DNA of 64,000 nt from CAZJRQ01 sp964548535 (lineage in GTDB: Bacteria > Bacillota > Clostridia > Oscillospirales > Ruminococcaceae), in assembly GCA_964548535.1 (NCBI GenBank), contig CAZJRQ010000007.1:1-64000 (forward strand), written 5' to 3'. Both the position numbers and the translations under genes were made by a program. Position 1 is the first letter of the stretch; every line of letters starts with the position of its first letter. The notes below the pieces were generated by a model that did no database searches, was not told the DNA's origin, and worked only from the letters and a program-made list of their open reading frames with translations. Positions 41,991-50,058 of the stretch are shown here, in pieces.

Positions 41991-42740
41991 TCATCTTTCA
42001 CGAAGTCTGTCCTTTAACCCCTCCATGATGATATCCTTAGCCCAAAGTGCCGTCGCTTTTTCAGCAGGCGGAGTATCGCCCAAAGGATATTCAAGACCCA
42101 TTTGCTCATATTTTGCCTTGCCCATTGTGTGATATGGCAGAACATCAAGAGCCTTGAGTGTTGTAATCTCACCAAGAAAATATCCTAAATCATGCAGATA
42201 GTTTTCCTTATCGGTTATCCCAGGAACAACAACATGACGCACCCAAACTTGAATACCCTCATCACGCAAAAATCTCGCAAACGCTAAAATATTCTTATTA
42301 GAATGCCCTGTTAGCTTTTTATGCTCCTCAGGGTCAATATGCTTGATGTCAAGCATAACTAGGTCGGTCGACTTCATGAGCCGTTTGAACTGCTCTAGAA
42401 TTTGCGAATTATCAGCATCAAAAGTCACTCCAGACGTGTCAAGACAGGTGTGAATTCCACGCTGTTTCGCCTTTTCAAAAAGCTCGATAACAAAATCCAT
42501 CTGCAAAAGCGGTTCTCCGCCAGTGCAGGTAATTCCGCCGTTTGTCATAAATTCTTTGTATGAATCATACTCGTCAAGCAGACTTTCCACACTGCGTTTT
42601 TGTCCTTGATTTACAGCCCAAGTATCAGGATTGTGGCAGTACTGACACCTCATCGGACAGCCTTGCAGAAAAATAACAAACCTAATTCCTGGGCCGTCAA
42701 CTGTACCAAAACTTTCAGTTGAATGTATATATCCCTCCAT
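41991..42740 (-). CDS. pflA: Pyruvate formate-lyase activating enzyme
   Basis: 249 residues from the ATG at 42740, preceded by AAAGGGGAATTTTA. It is a radical SAM enzyme with CPMRCQYC (CX3CX2C), the N-terminal ESFGTVDGPGIRFVIFLQGC block and GGEPLLQ, all typical of PflA. It uses SAM and a [4Fe-4S] cluster to abstract a hydrogen from the Gly of RVSGYAV in the PFL glycyl-radical domain, encoded just upstream as a separate protein (42833-43084). A terminator between the two genes suggests lower or separate expression of the activase. Confidence 0.95.
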   Translation of the reverse strand: MEGYIHSTESFGTVDGPGIRFVIFLQGCPMRCQYCHNPDTWAVNQGQKRSVESLLDEYDSYKEFMTNGGITCTGGEPLLQMDFVIELFEKAKQRGIHTCLDTSGVTFDADNSQILEQFKRLMKSTDLVMLDIKHIDPEEHKKLTGHSNKNILAFARFLRDEGIQVWVRHVVVPGITDKENYLHDLGYFLGEITTLKALDVLPYHTMGKAKYEQMGLEYPLGDTPPAEKATALWAKDIIMEGLKDRLRER

Positions 42741-42804
42741 TAAAATTCCCCTTTGCACTTAAAATAACAATTTATATCAGTCCAAAAAAACACCCACATA
42801 CAAC

Positions 42805-42828
42805 AAAAGGCGGAATCAACCGCCTTTC
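42805..42828 (-). terminator. Terminator between the glycyl-radical gene and pflA
   Basis: AAAGGCGG/CCGCCTTT stem with loop of six, followed by TTTTGTTG on the minus strand; 5 bp after the stop at 42833. Confidence 0.7.
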
Positions 42829-42832
42829 ACAT

Positions 42833-43084
42833 CTATACGTTTTCGTGGAATGTTCTTGAAATTACATCATCCTGCTGTTCTTTCGTAAGCTTTACAAAGT
42901 TTACAGCATATCCTGATACTCTAACAGTAAGCTGAGGATACTTTTCAGGGTGCTGTTGTGCATCAATCAAAGTTTCTCTTGTAAATACATTTACATTAAG
43001 ATGATGTCCGCCTTTTTCTACATATCCGTCAAGCAATTCAACCAGATTGTCAATTTGCTTATCATTAGCATGATTCTCTGCCAT
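42833..43084 (-). CDS. grcA: Stand-alone glycyl-radical domain of pyruvate formate-lyase (GrcA/YfiD-like)
   Basis: 83 residues with RBS AAAGGAAG. Residues 25-82 match the C-terminus of full-length PFL: GGHHLNVNV, then PEKYPQLTVRVSGYAVNF, whose Gly58 is the radical site, and LTKEQQDDVISRTFHE. In E. coli the same region ends PflB, and the separate GrcA protein only rescues oxygen-damaged enzyme. Here the PflB gene (43331-45409) stops before this domain, so this small protein must supply it in trans. That is inferred, but the gene order (pflB body, small protein, this gene, pflA) supports it. Confidence 0.9.
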   Translation of the reverse strand: MAENHANDKQIDNLVELLDGYVEKGGHHLNVNVFTRETLIDAQQHPEKYPQLTVRVSGYAVNFVKLTKEQQDDVISRTFHENV

Positions 43085-43128
43085 TTTAACATCTTCCTTT
43101 CATAGCAAACCTTGCAGAGTTTGAAGAT

Positions 43129-43341
43129 TTAATCTTCGTCAATAGCCTTTTCGTTAGGCTGTGCACAAGCACCATTTACTCCGCAATCGTTGGAGCGATA
43201 AGTCTTAACCTTAATTCCCTCCATCATTTCGTCAACGTCAATTGTCAAATGACCATCTCCGCCCTCAATCAAGCGGTCAATCATTTCAACTAGTCCGTCA
43301 ACGTCATCGTCCATGTCTTCTTTAGATACATTAATCCCCAT
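43129..43341 (-). CDS. Small degenerate glycyl-radical-domain relative with Cys tail
   Basis: 70 residues from the ATG at 43341. This ATG overlaps the last codons of pflB (stop at 43331) and has AAGGAG 10 nt upstream, so translation is coupled. Residues 14-45 (VDGLVEMIDRLIEGGDGHLTIDVDEMMEG and nearby) align with the first half of the glycyl-radical protein (NLVELLDGYVEKGGHHLNVNV). The RVSGYAV radical loop is absent and replaced by a short tail with two Cys (C53, C59, in DCGVNGAC). It cannot carry the radical. It may be a structural spacer, a regulator or a metal/redox-sensing decoy; function unknown. Confidence 0.75.
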   Translation of the reverse strand: MGINVSKEDMDDDVDGLVEMIDRLIEGGDGHLTIDVDEMMEGIKVKTYRSNDCGVNGACAQPNEKAIDED

Positions 43342-45409
43342 CGCCAGCCAACTCCTTCGCAATACTTTCAATGTCTAAATCGCCAACAAACACCTGTGAA
43401 TCCTTACCTAGCGCATCAGGGACAATTGAGAATGTGTTAGAAATTCCGTCCTGAGCATTTCTAAATGGCAGCTTAGAAACCGACGCTAGTGACGCAGTAG
43501 CTCCCTTAGTATCACGTCCGTGCATAGGATTTGCTCCTGGTGCAAGCGGAACGCCCATTTTTCTTCCGTCAGGAGTATTACCAGTCTTCTTTCCATAAAC
43601 CACATTAGAAGTAATTGTAAGAATTGACATTGTTGGTACACCGTCACGATATGTGTGGTGCTTTCTAATCATATTCATAAATTTCGTAACTATGTCAACA
43701 GCAATTTCGTCAACACGGTCATCATTATTACCATACTTAGGGAAATCTCCCTCAATCTCATAATTCGTAACAATTCCGTCATCATCACGAACGCACTTAA
43801 CCTTTGCATATTTAATCGCTGAAAGTGAGTCAGCAACTACTGAAAGTCCTGCAATACCTGTAGCAAAATATCTCTTGACATCTCTGTCATGAAGAGCCAT
43901 CTGAATCTTCTCGTAACAATATTTATCATGCATATAATGGATGACATTCAAAGTATTAACATAAAGGCAAGCAAGCCACTCCATCATGTCCTCATACTTC
44001 TGCAAAACGTCGTCATAATCAAGATAATCACCCTCAACAGGACGATATCTAGGTCCAACCTGAACCTTCATAACCTCGTCAACACCGCCGTTTATAGCAT
44101 AAAGCAAACACTTAGCAAGATTTGCTCTAGCGCCGAAGAACTGCATTTCCTTACCAAGTCTCATTGATGAAACACAGCAAGCGATTGCATAGTCATCACC
44201 ATGAGTAACTCTCATCATATCATCATTTTCATATTGAATTGAAGATGACTTAATTGACATCGCAGCCGCATATCTCTTGAAATTCTGAGGTAATTTCTTA
44301 GACCAAAGCACAGTCAAATTAGGCTCTGGTGCAGGACCTAGATTATCAAGAGTATGAAGATATCTAAATGATGTCTTTGTAACCATTGGGATACCGTCAA
44401 CAGATACTCCGCCGATTGACTCAGTAACCCAAGTAGGGTCGCCCGAGAACAAAGCGTTATAGTCAGGAGTTCTAGCAAACTTAACCAAACGAAGTTTCAT
44501 AATAAAATGATCGATATATTCCTGTGCCTGCTCTTCAGTAATCAAGCCACGCTCGATGTCACGCTGAATATAAATATCGATAAATGTTGAAGTTCTGCCA
44601 AGTGACATAGCCGCACCATTTTGCTCCTTAACAGCAGCAAGATATCCAAAATAAAGCCACTGAATAGCCTCTTTAGCATTCGCAGCAGGACGTGAAATAT
44701 CATAACCATAAATCTCGCCCAATTTCTTCAAATCAGCCAAAGCTCTAAGCTGTTCTGCAAGCTCCTCACGCAAGCGAATATTCTTTGAAGTCATTCTAAC
44801 TAGTGAAGTAGCAAGCTGATTTTTCTTGTCCTCAACCAGCAAATCAACACCGTAAAGTGCAACTCTACGGTAGTCACCGATAATTCTTCCTCTGCCATAA
44901 GCGTCAGGAAGTCCAGTGATAATTGCAGCATGTCTTGCAAGCTTCATCTCTGGTGTATAAGCGTCAAAAACGCCTTGATTATGAGTTTTTCTGTATTCAG
45001 TAAATACCTTTACAACCTCTTCATCAACCTCATATCCGTTCTCATGACAAGCATTTTGAGCCATACGAATTCCTCCGTAAGGCTGAAGTGATCTCTTAAA
45101 AGGCTTATCAGTTTGAAAACCAACAATAGTCTCTAAATCCTTATTAAGATAACCAGCGTCATGCGATACAATTGATGAAACAATCTTTGTATCCATATCC
45201 AAAACTCCGCCAGCCTCAGCCTCCTGAGCAGTTAAATCCATAACCTGGTCCCAAAGCTTAGTTGTTGCCTCAGTAGGTCCAGCCAAAAAGCTATGGTCAC
45301 CGTCATACGGAGTAAAGTTTTTTTGTATAAAATCTCGAACATTTACAGAAGTATTGCTCCATCTTCCAGAATTAAAACCATCCCACTCCTGCATAAATTC
45401 CTTTGCCAT
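43331..45409 (-). CDS. pflB: Pyruvate formate-lyase body lacking the glycyl-radical domain
   Basis: 692 residues from the ATG at 45409 (RBS AAAGGA). It aligns with E. coli PflB over its length, including the catalytic pair Cys411-Cys412 in AIACCVSS and the block TPDGRKMGVPLAPGANPMHGRD. After FSIVPDALGKDS the PFL family continues for about 80 more residues with the glycyl loop. Here the protein ends 20 residues later (KELAGDGD). The missing part is encoded at 42833-43084. PFL converts pyruvate and CoA to acetyl-CoA and formate. Body plus domain add up to about 775 residues, close to an intact enzyme of 760. No frame change would fuse them directly, since another small gene lies between. Confidence 0.93.
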   Translation of the reverse strand: MAKEFMQEWDGFNSGRWSNTSVNVRDFIQKNFTPYDGDHSFLAGPTEATTKLWDQVMDLTAQEAEAGGVLDMDTKIVSSIVSHDAGYLNKDLETIVGFQTDKPFKRSLQPYGGIRMAQNACHENGYEVDEEVVKVFTEYRKTHNQGVFDAYTPEMKLARHAAIITGLPDAYGRGRIIGDYRRVALYGVDLLVEDKKNQLATSLVRMTSKNIRLREELAEQLRALADLKKLGEIYGYDISRPAANAKEAIQWLYFGYLAAVKEQNGAAMSLGRTSTFIDIYIQRDIERGLITEEQAQEYIDHFIMKLRLVKFARTPDYNALFSGDPTWVTESIGGVSVDGIPMVTKTSFRYLHTLDNLGPAPEPNLTVLWSKKLPQNFKRYAAAMSIKSSSIQYENDDMMRVTHGDDYAIACCVSSMRLGKEMQFFGARANLAKCLLYAINGGVDEVMKVQVGPRYRPVEGDYLDYDDVLQKYEDMMEWLACLYVNTLNVIHYMHDKYCYEKIQMALHDRDVKRYFATGIAGLSVVADSLSAIKYAKVKCVRDDDGIVTNYEIEGDFPKYGNNDDRVDEIAVDIVTKFMNMIRKHHTYRDGVPTMSILTITSNVVYGKKTGNTPDGRKMGVPLAPGANPMHGRDTKGATASLASVSKLPFRNAQDGISNTFSIVPDALGKDSQVFVGDLDIESIAKELAGDGD

Positions 45410-45564
45410 TAATAAAATCATTCCTTTCACGCCTGATACACAGCTCGACTTATATTTCACAAGTTTTGAATAAAATAAACAAATCAAGCCGTCTGAAATA
45501 TACATATCAGCCATATGCATTGTTATATATCTAATACTGATTATGATATTATCTCTATGCTAAT

Positions 45565-45593
45565 AATAACATAATTTTGACATCAAGTCAAGA
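45565..45593 (-). promoter_or_regulatory. Promoter of the pfl cluster with palindrome over the -35
   Basis: TTGACT (45588-45593), 17-bp spacer, TATTAT (45565-45570) on the minus strand. The -35 is part of a 15-bp inverted repeat TTGAC-N5-GTCAA (45579-45593), resembling CRP/FNR-type symmetry. The regulator is unknown. Leader about 150 nt. Confidence 0.55.
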
Positions 45594-45636
45594 AATTTGT
45601 CTGAAAATTTACACAGAAAAATTATTAGTATACACT

Positions 45637-46920
45637 TTAGAAACATTTTCCATAACTCACATCAGAATTATAATTTATATTTTCTTCAATTCTCAACAAT
45701 TGGTTGTATTTTGCAGTTCGTTCACTACGGCTAGGGGCACCAGTCTTAATTTGCCCTACATTTAGTGCTACAGCTAGGTCAGCAATAGCAGTACCCTCAG
45801 TCTCGCCAGACCTGTGCGACATAACTGCTGTATAGCCATTTGACTGTGCCAACTTGACAGCATAAATAGTTTCAGACAGCGTTCCAATCTGATTTAACTT
45901 AATCAAAATAGAATTTCCCGCACCCTCTGAAATACCCTTTGAAAGACGTTTTGTATTAGTAACAAACAAATCATCACCAACCAATTGAACTCTCTTGCCC
46001 AAACGAGAAGTCATTAGCTTCCAGCCGTGCCAATCCTCCTCGTCAAGAGCATCCTCAATTGAACGAATAGGATATTTCTCACAAAGAAGTTCCCAGTGGT
46101 CAATTAGCTGTTCAGCAGTAAACTGCTCTTTGCTTTTCGGCAACTTGTATTGTCCGCTCTCTTCAGTTTTCCACTCACTAGCCGCCGCGTCAATAGCAAT
46201 AACAAAATCTTCAGCAGGAGTAAATCCAGCCGCCTTGATAGCATCAATAATCAAATCTAAAGCCTCATAATCGGCAGTAATTTCTGGAGCAAAACCTCCC
46301 TCATCACCCACAGCAGTAGAAAGTCCGCGATTTTTCAAAGCCTTGCCCAAAGTATGAAAAACCTCAACACACCACTGCAAGCCTTGTGAAAAAGTCTTTG
46401 CGCCAACTGGCATAATCATAAATTCCTGAACGTCAAGTCCGTTAGATGAATGTGCTCCGCCATTTAGAATATTCATCATCGGTACAGGCATTCTTCCAGC
46501 CGCAACTCCGCCCAAAAATCTGTAAAGCGGTATTTTCAATGACTTAGCAGCAGCGTCAGCACAAGCTAAAGACACTGCTAAAATCGCATTCGCTCCAAGT
46601 ACCGACTTATCTTTACTTCCGTCAAGAGCAATCATAGTTCTATCAATCAGATAAGTGTCTGAAGAATCAACGCCAATCAAAATCGGAGAAATTCTCTCAT
46701 TTATATTGCTAACCGCAGTTTTAACACCCTTGCCCAAGTATCTCGATTTGTCATTATCTCTAAGCTCACAAGCCTCGAAAATTCCAGTAGACGCACCGCT
46801 AGGTGACTGCCCCCTGCCAACAGTTCCATCATATAAAGTTACCTCTGCCTCAACTGTTGGATTACCTCTTGAGTCTATAATTTCACGACCGCGAACCTTT
46901 GAAATTTTTGTATTTTCCAT
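45637..46920 (-). CDS. eno: Enolase
   Basis: 427 residues from the ATG at 46920 (RBS GGAGGATTTTATT). Signatures include REIIDSRGNPTVEAEV, SGASTGIFEA near the substrate loop, VGDEGGFAP, the metal ligands in VIAIDAAASEW and SIEDALDEEDW, and the C-terminal LIKLNQIGT and MSHRSGETE. It converts 2-phosphoglycerate to phosphoenolpyruvate in the cytoplasm. It lies between pyk and pflB on the same strand, giving a small lower-glycolysis cluster. One detail: IAIDAAASEW has Ala where many enolases have IGMDVAASEF, still normal for the family. Confidence 0.97.
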   Translation of the reverse strand: MENTKISKVRGREIIDSRGNPTVEAEVTLYDGTVGRGQSPSGASTGIFEACELRDNDKSRYLGKGVKTAVSNINERISPILIGVDSSDTYLIDRTMIALDGSKDKSVLGANAILAVSLACADAAAKSLKIPLYRFLGGVAAGRMPVPMMNILNGGAHSSNGLDVQEFMIMPVGAKTFSQGLQWCVEVFHTLGKALKNRGLSTAVGDEGGFAPEITADYEALDLIIDAIKAAGFTPAEDFVIAIDAAASEWKTEESGQYKLPKSKEQFTAEQLIDHWELLCEKYPIRSIEDALDEEDWHGWKLMTSRLGKRVQLVGDDLFVTNTKRLSKGISEGAGNSILIKLNQIGTLSETIYAVKLAQSNGYTAVMSHRSGETEGTAIADLAVALNVGQIKTGAPSRSERTAKYNQLLRIEENINYNSDVSYGKCF

Positions 46921-47014
46921 AATAAAATCCTCCATAAATATATGTTTATCTATGGAAGTATTTTATCCGTTGAATCTAGCATTATTCAGTTATAAAAAAG
47001 ATTTTATAAATAAA

Positions 47015-47046
47015 AAATTGACACCACAAAATTGAGATGTCAATTT
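47015..47046 (-). terminator. Terminator of pyk
   Basis: AAATTGACA/TGTCAATTT stem followed by TTTATTT on the minus strand. Confidence 0.75.
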
Positions 47047-47076
47047 AAAATCAAAATTTATAAAAAATCAAAAGCA

Positions 47077-48528
47077 TTAATAATGAATATTGCAATCACA
47101 AGAATCTGAACCGCAAGTTTCAACCTTAATCAAGTTAGTATTTCCGCTGATACCCAAAGGCACACCAGCAGTAACAACAACTAAATCACCATGCTTAAGA
47201 AGTCCCCTCTTCATTGAAACCTCGATTGCATGAGCAATCAATTCGTCAGTGTTTGTCTGCTCCTCAATAATTCCAGGAATAATTCCCCAAGACATATTCA
47301 TTTGATGACAAGTAGTCTCGTCAGTTGTAAGTCCGATAATCGGGCACTTAGGACGATATTTTGAAAGCATTCTAGCAGTAGTTCCGCCCTTTGTTACTGT
47401 CAAAATTGCAGCAGCGTTAAGGTCATGAGCAGTAGTCACTGATGCATGAGAAATAGCCTCAGTAGTGTTTGTGCTACCAGAATCACCGCGCTTTTTGAAT
47501 CGAGAAATATAATCAATATCCTTCTCAGTAGTCTCAGCAATCAAAGCCATAGTTTTAACCGCCTCAACTGGATAATTACCAGCAGCAGTTTCGCCTGAAA
47601 GCATTATTGCAGATGTTCCGTCATAAATAGCATTAGCAACGTCAGTAATTTCAGCACGTGTAGGACGTGGATTTGTCATCATAGACTCAAGCATTTGAGT
47701 AGCTGTAATAACCTGTTTACCAGCATTATAAGCCTTCTGAATAATCTCTTTTTGAATAGCAGGAATCTGCTCAAAAGGAATCTCAACACCCATGTCACCA
47801 CGAGCAACCATTACGCCGTCAGCAGCCTCAAGAATCTCATCAATATTCTCAACGCCCTCCATATTCTCAATCTTAGCGATAATTCTAGGATTGTACCAGC
47901 CAAGACATTGAGTAAGCTTACGCAAATATGTTACATCAGCAGCTGTTCTTACAAATGAAGCTGCAATAAAATCAAAACCAAGCTTAGCACCGCACTCAAG
48001 GTCAGCCATATCAGCATCTGAAACATAAGGCATTGAAAGCTTAACACCAGGAACATTTACTCCCTTATGATCAGAAAGCTTACCGCCGTTAATAATTCTG
48101 CAAACAATATCAGTATCATTAATTTTTAGTACAACAAACTCAATCACACCATCATTTATAAGAATTCTTGAGCCGACCGATACGTCTTTAGGAAGGTGTT
48201 CAAAAGTAATTGATGCAATTTCAGAAGTGCCCTCAACATCTCTAGTTGTAAGAGTAAACTCATCACCATCGTTAATCATTACAGGCTGATGATCCTTGAA
48301 ATTACGAAGTCTGATTTCAGGGCCCTTTGTATCAAGCAATGTCGCAATATTAAGTCCTAGATCCTTGCTTAAACGATTAACAACCTCAAAACGCGCCTCA
48401 TGTACAGCATGGTCTGAGTGTGAGAAATTGAATCTAGCAACATCCATCCCTGACTTCATCAATTCACGCATAATATTTTCATCATCTGTAGCAGGTCCTA
48501 TCGTGCAAACAATTTTAGTCTTTCTCAT
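47077..48528 (-). CDS. pyk: Pyruvate kinase
   Basis: 483 residues, RBS AAGGAAGG before the ATG. N-terminal RKTKIVCTIGPATDD, the active-site block IIAKIENMEGVENIDEILEAADGVMVARGDMGVE, and TATQMLESM identify pyruvate kinase. It lacks the extra C-terminal PEP-utilising domain found in Bacillus enzymes. The C-terminus ends in a Cys-rich tail (CGSDSCDC). It makes pyruvate and ATP from PEP and ADP, feeding the PFL encoded nearby. Own promoter and terminator. Confidence 0.97.
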   Translation of the reverse strand: MRKTKIVCTIGPATDDENIMRELMKSGMDVARFNFSHSDHAVHEARFEVVNRLSKDLGLNIATLLDTKGPEIRLRNFKDHQPVMINDGDEFTLTTRDVEGTSEIASITFEHLPKDVSVGSRILINDGVIEFVVLKINDTDIVCRIINGGKLSDHKGVNVPGVKLSMPYVSDADMADLECGAKLGFDFIAASFVRTAADVTYLRKLTQCLGWYNPRIIAKIENMEGVENIDEILEAADGVMVARGDMGVEIPFEQIPAIQKEIIQKAYNAGKQVITATQMLESMMTNPRPTRAEITDVANAIYDGTSAIMLSGETAAGNYPVEAVKTMALIAETTEKDIDYISRFKKRGDSGSTNTTEAISHASVTTAHDLNAAAILTVTKGGTTARMLSKYRPKCPIIGLTTDETTCHQMNMSWGIIPGIIEEQTNTDELIAHAIEVSMKRGLLKHGDLVVVTAGVPLGISGNTNLIKVETCGSDSCDCNIHY

Positions 48529-48573
48529 AATTAATACCTTCCTTTACGATAAATATTTCTACTTACTTCTTTA

Positions 48574-48602
48574 ATTATACTTTATAATAAATGGCAAGTC
48601 AA
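48574..48602 (-). promoter_or_regulatory. Promoter of pyk
   Basis: TTGACT, 17-bp spacer, TATAAT on the minus strand. The roughly 200 bp between this and the aroF promoter is AT-rich and shows nothing else. Confidence 0.8.
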
Positions 48603-48806
48603 TAGCTATATACTAAAAAGATTATGCAATCTTACAAATATTATTATCGTTTTTGTACAATTGATACAAATATTTAATGCAATTCATCTATTCCCCATAA
48701 TAAAATAAAGTAAAAGTACGTTTAGTGCAAATTATATAAAAAAAAGCTATAAAAAAACAATCGACTATTAATATCCAATAAAATTCAAAAATATTTTTCT
48801 ATTCTC

Positions 48807-48835
48807 TTGACAAATATACAAAAAGGGTGTATACT
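48807..48835 (+). promoter_or_regulatory. Promoter of the DAHP synthase gene
   Basis: TTGACA, 17-bp spacer, TATACT; the leader of about 70 nt shows no T-box or trp-type attenuator. Confidence 0.85.
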
Positions 48836-48907
48836 TTAGTACATAAAAGCATAAAACCACAAAAGCACAAAAGCTTTAAATTGATATATTGAAAAGAGGA
48901 AACTATA

Positions 48908-49924
48908 ATGATTATCATTCTAAATTCAAAAGCTAGCAAAAACGACGTTCAAGCGCTTATCTCCGATTTAACAGCACAAGATTTGCAGACTAACCTTAGC
49001 GAAGGTTCTCATACAACTGTTGTCGGCGTAATCGGCGACACTACAAAAATCGACATTGACAGCCTAAAAGGTGCTGAATTCGTTGAAGATGTAAAGCGTG
49101 TTTCTGAGCCATACAAGGCTGCCAACAGAAAAATGCACCCTGATGATTCAATTATCAAGGTTACTGATGACGTTAAAATCGGAGAAGGCATTTTCAGCGT
49201 AATCGCTGGTCCTTGCTCAGTTGAAACTGAGGAGCAAATCATCGAGGTTGCTAAGGACGTTAAGGCAAGCGGCGCTACACTTCTACGCGGCGGTGCGTTC
49301 AAGCCTAGAACTTCACCATACTCTTTCCAAGGACTTGAGGGCGAGGGTCTTAGACTTCTTCTTGAAGCTAAAAAAGAAACTGGTCTGCCAATCGTAACAG
49401 AAATCATGAACCTAGCTCACCTTGATATGTTCGACGATGTTGACGTAATTCAAGTTGGTGCTAGAAATATGCAGAACTTTGATTTACTAAAGGTTTTGGG
49501 CAGATGCGACAAGCCAATTTTGCTAAAGAGAGGTCTTGCAAACACAATTGAAGAGTGGCTAATGTCAGCTGAATACATTATGGCAGGCGGAAATCAGAAC
49601 GTAATTCTTTGCGAGCGTGGAATCAGAACTTTTGAAACTGCAACAAGAAATACACTTGATATTTCAGCTGTTCCAATGATTAAGAAGCTTTCACACCTAC
49701 CAATTATCATTGACCCAAGCCATGCAACAGGACTTTCATGGATGGTACAGCCTCTATCAAGAACAGCAGTAGCCTCTGGCGCTGACGGACTAATGGTTGA
49801 AGTTCACAACAATCCTGCAAAGGCATTGTGTGACGGTGCTCAGTCACTAAATCCACAGCAGTTTGACGAGCTGATGACAGACATCAAACGTCGTGTTGAA
49901 TTTGAAGGAAAGACTCTTAAATAA
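48908..49924 (+). CDS. aroF: 3-deoxy-7-phosphoheptulonate synthase (DAHP synthase, AroF/AroA-beta type)
   Basis: 338 residues, RBS AAGAGGAAAC before the ATG. The N-terminal 70-90 residues form the ferredoxin-like/ACT-like extension (MIIILNSKASKNDVQAL and later DIDSLKGAEFVEDVKRV), involved in feedback control in this class. The (beta/alpha)8 barrel follows with AGPCSVET, LRGGAFKPRTSPYSFQG, EIMNLAHLD, QVGARNMQNFDLL, LKRG and IDPSHATG. It condenses PEP and erythrose-4-phosphate, the entry to aromatic amino acid synthesis. It stands alone with its own promoter and terminator. Confidence 0.96.
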   Translation: MIIILNSKASKNDVQALISDLTAQDLQTNLSEGSHTTVVGVIGDTTKIDIDSLKGAEFVEDVKRVSEPYKAANRKMHPDDSIIKVTDDVKIGEGIFSVIAGPCSVETEEQIIEVAKDVKASGATLLRGGAFKPRTSPYSFQGLEGEGLRLLLEAKKETGLPIVTEIMNLAHLDMFDDVDVIQVGARNMQNFDLLKVLGRCDKPILLKRGLANTIEEWLMSAEYIMAGGNQNVILCERGIRTFETATRNTLDISAVPMIKKLSHLPIIIDPSHATGLSWMVQPLSRTAVASGADGLMVEVHNNPAKALCDGAQSLNPQQFDELMTDIKRRVEFEGKTLK

Positions 49925-50007
49925 TTAGTAAATTCAATTCACTGCACTAAATTATGCATCCAATACAACAAGAATATTATAAACAAATATATTAATACTA
50001 ACAAACA

Positions 50008-50040
50008 AACTGATTTCGTTTTTTAAAACGGAATCAGTTT
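50008..50040. terminator. Bidirectional terminator
   Basis: AAACTGATT(T)CGTTT pairs with AAACG(G)AATCAGTTT, between aroF and the convergent histidine kinase gene. Confidence 0.9.
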
Positions 50041-50058
50041 TATTTTTTTCTCTGCTAT

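Noticed and set aside
48836..48907. T-box or trp-type attenuator before the DAHP synthase
   Set aside because: The leader is about 70 nt without T-box motif, aromatic-rich leader peptide or terminator.
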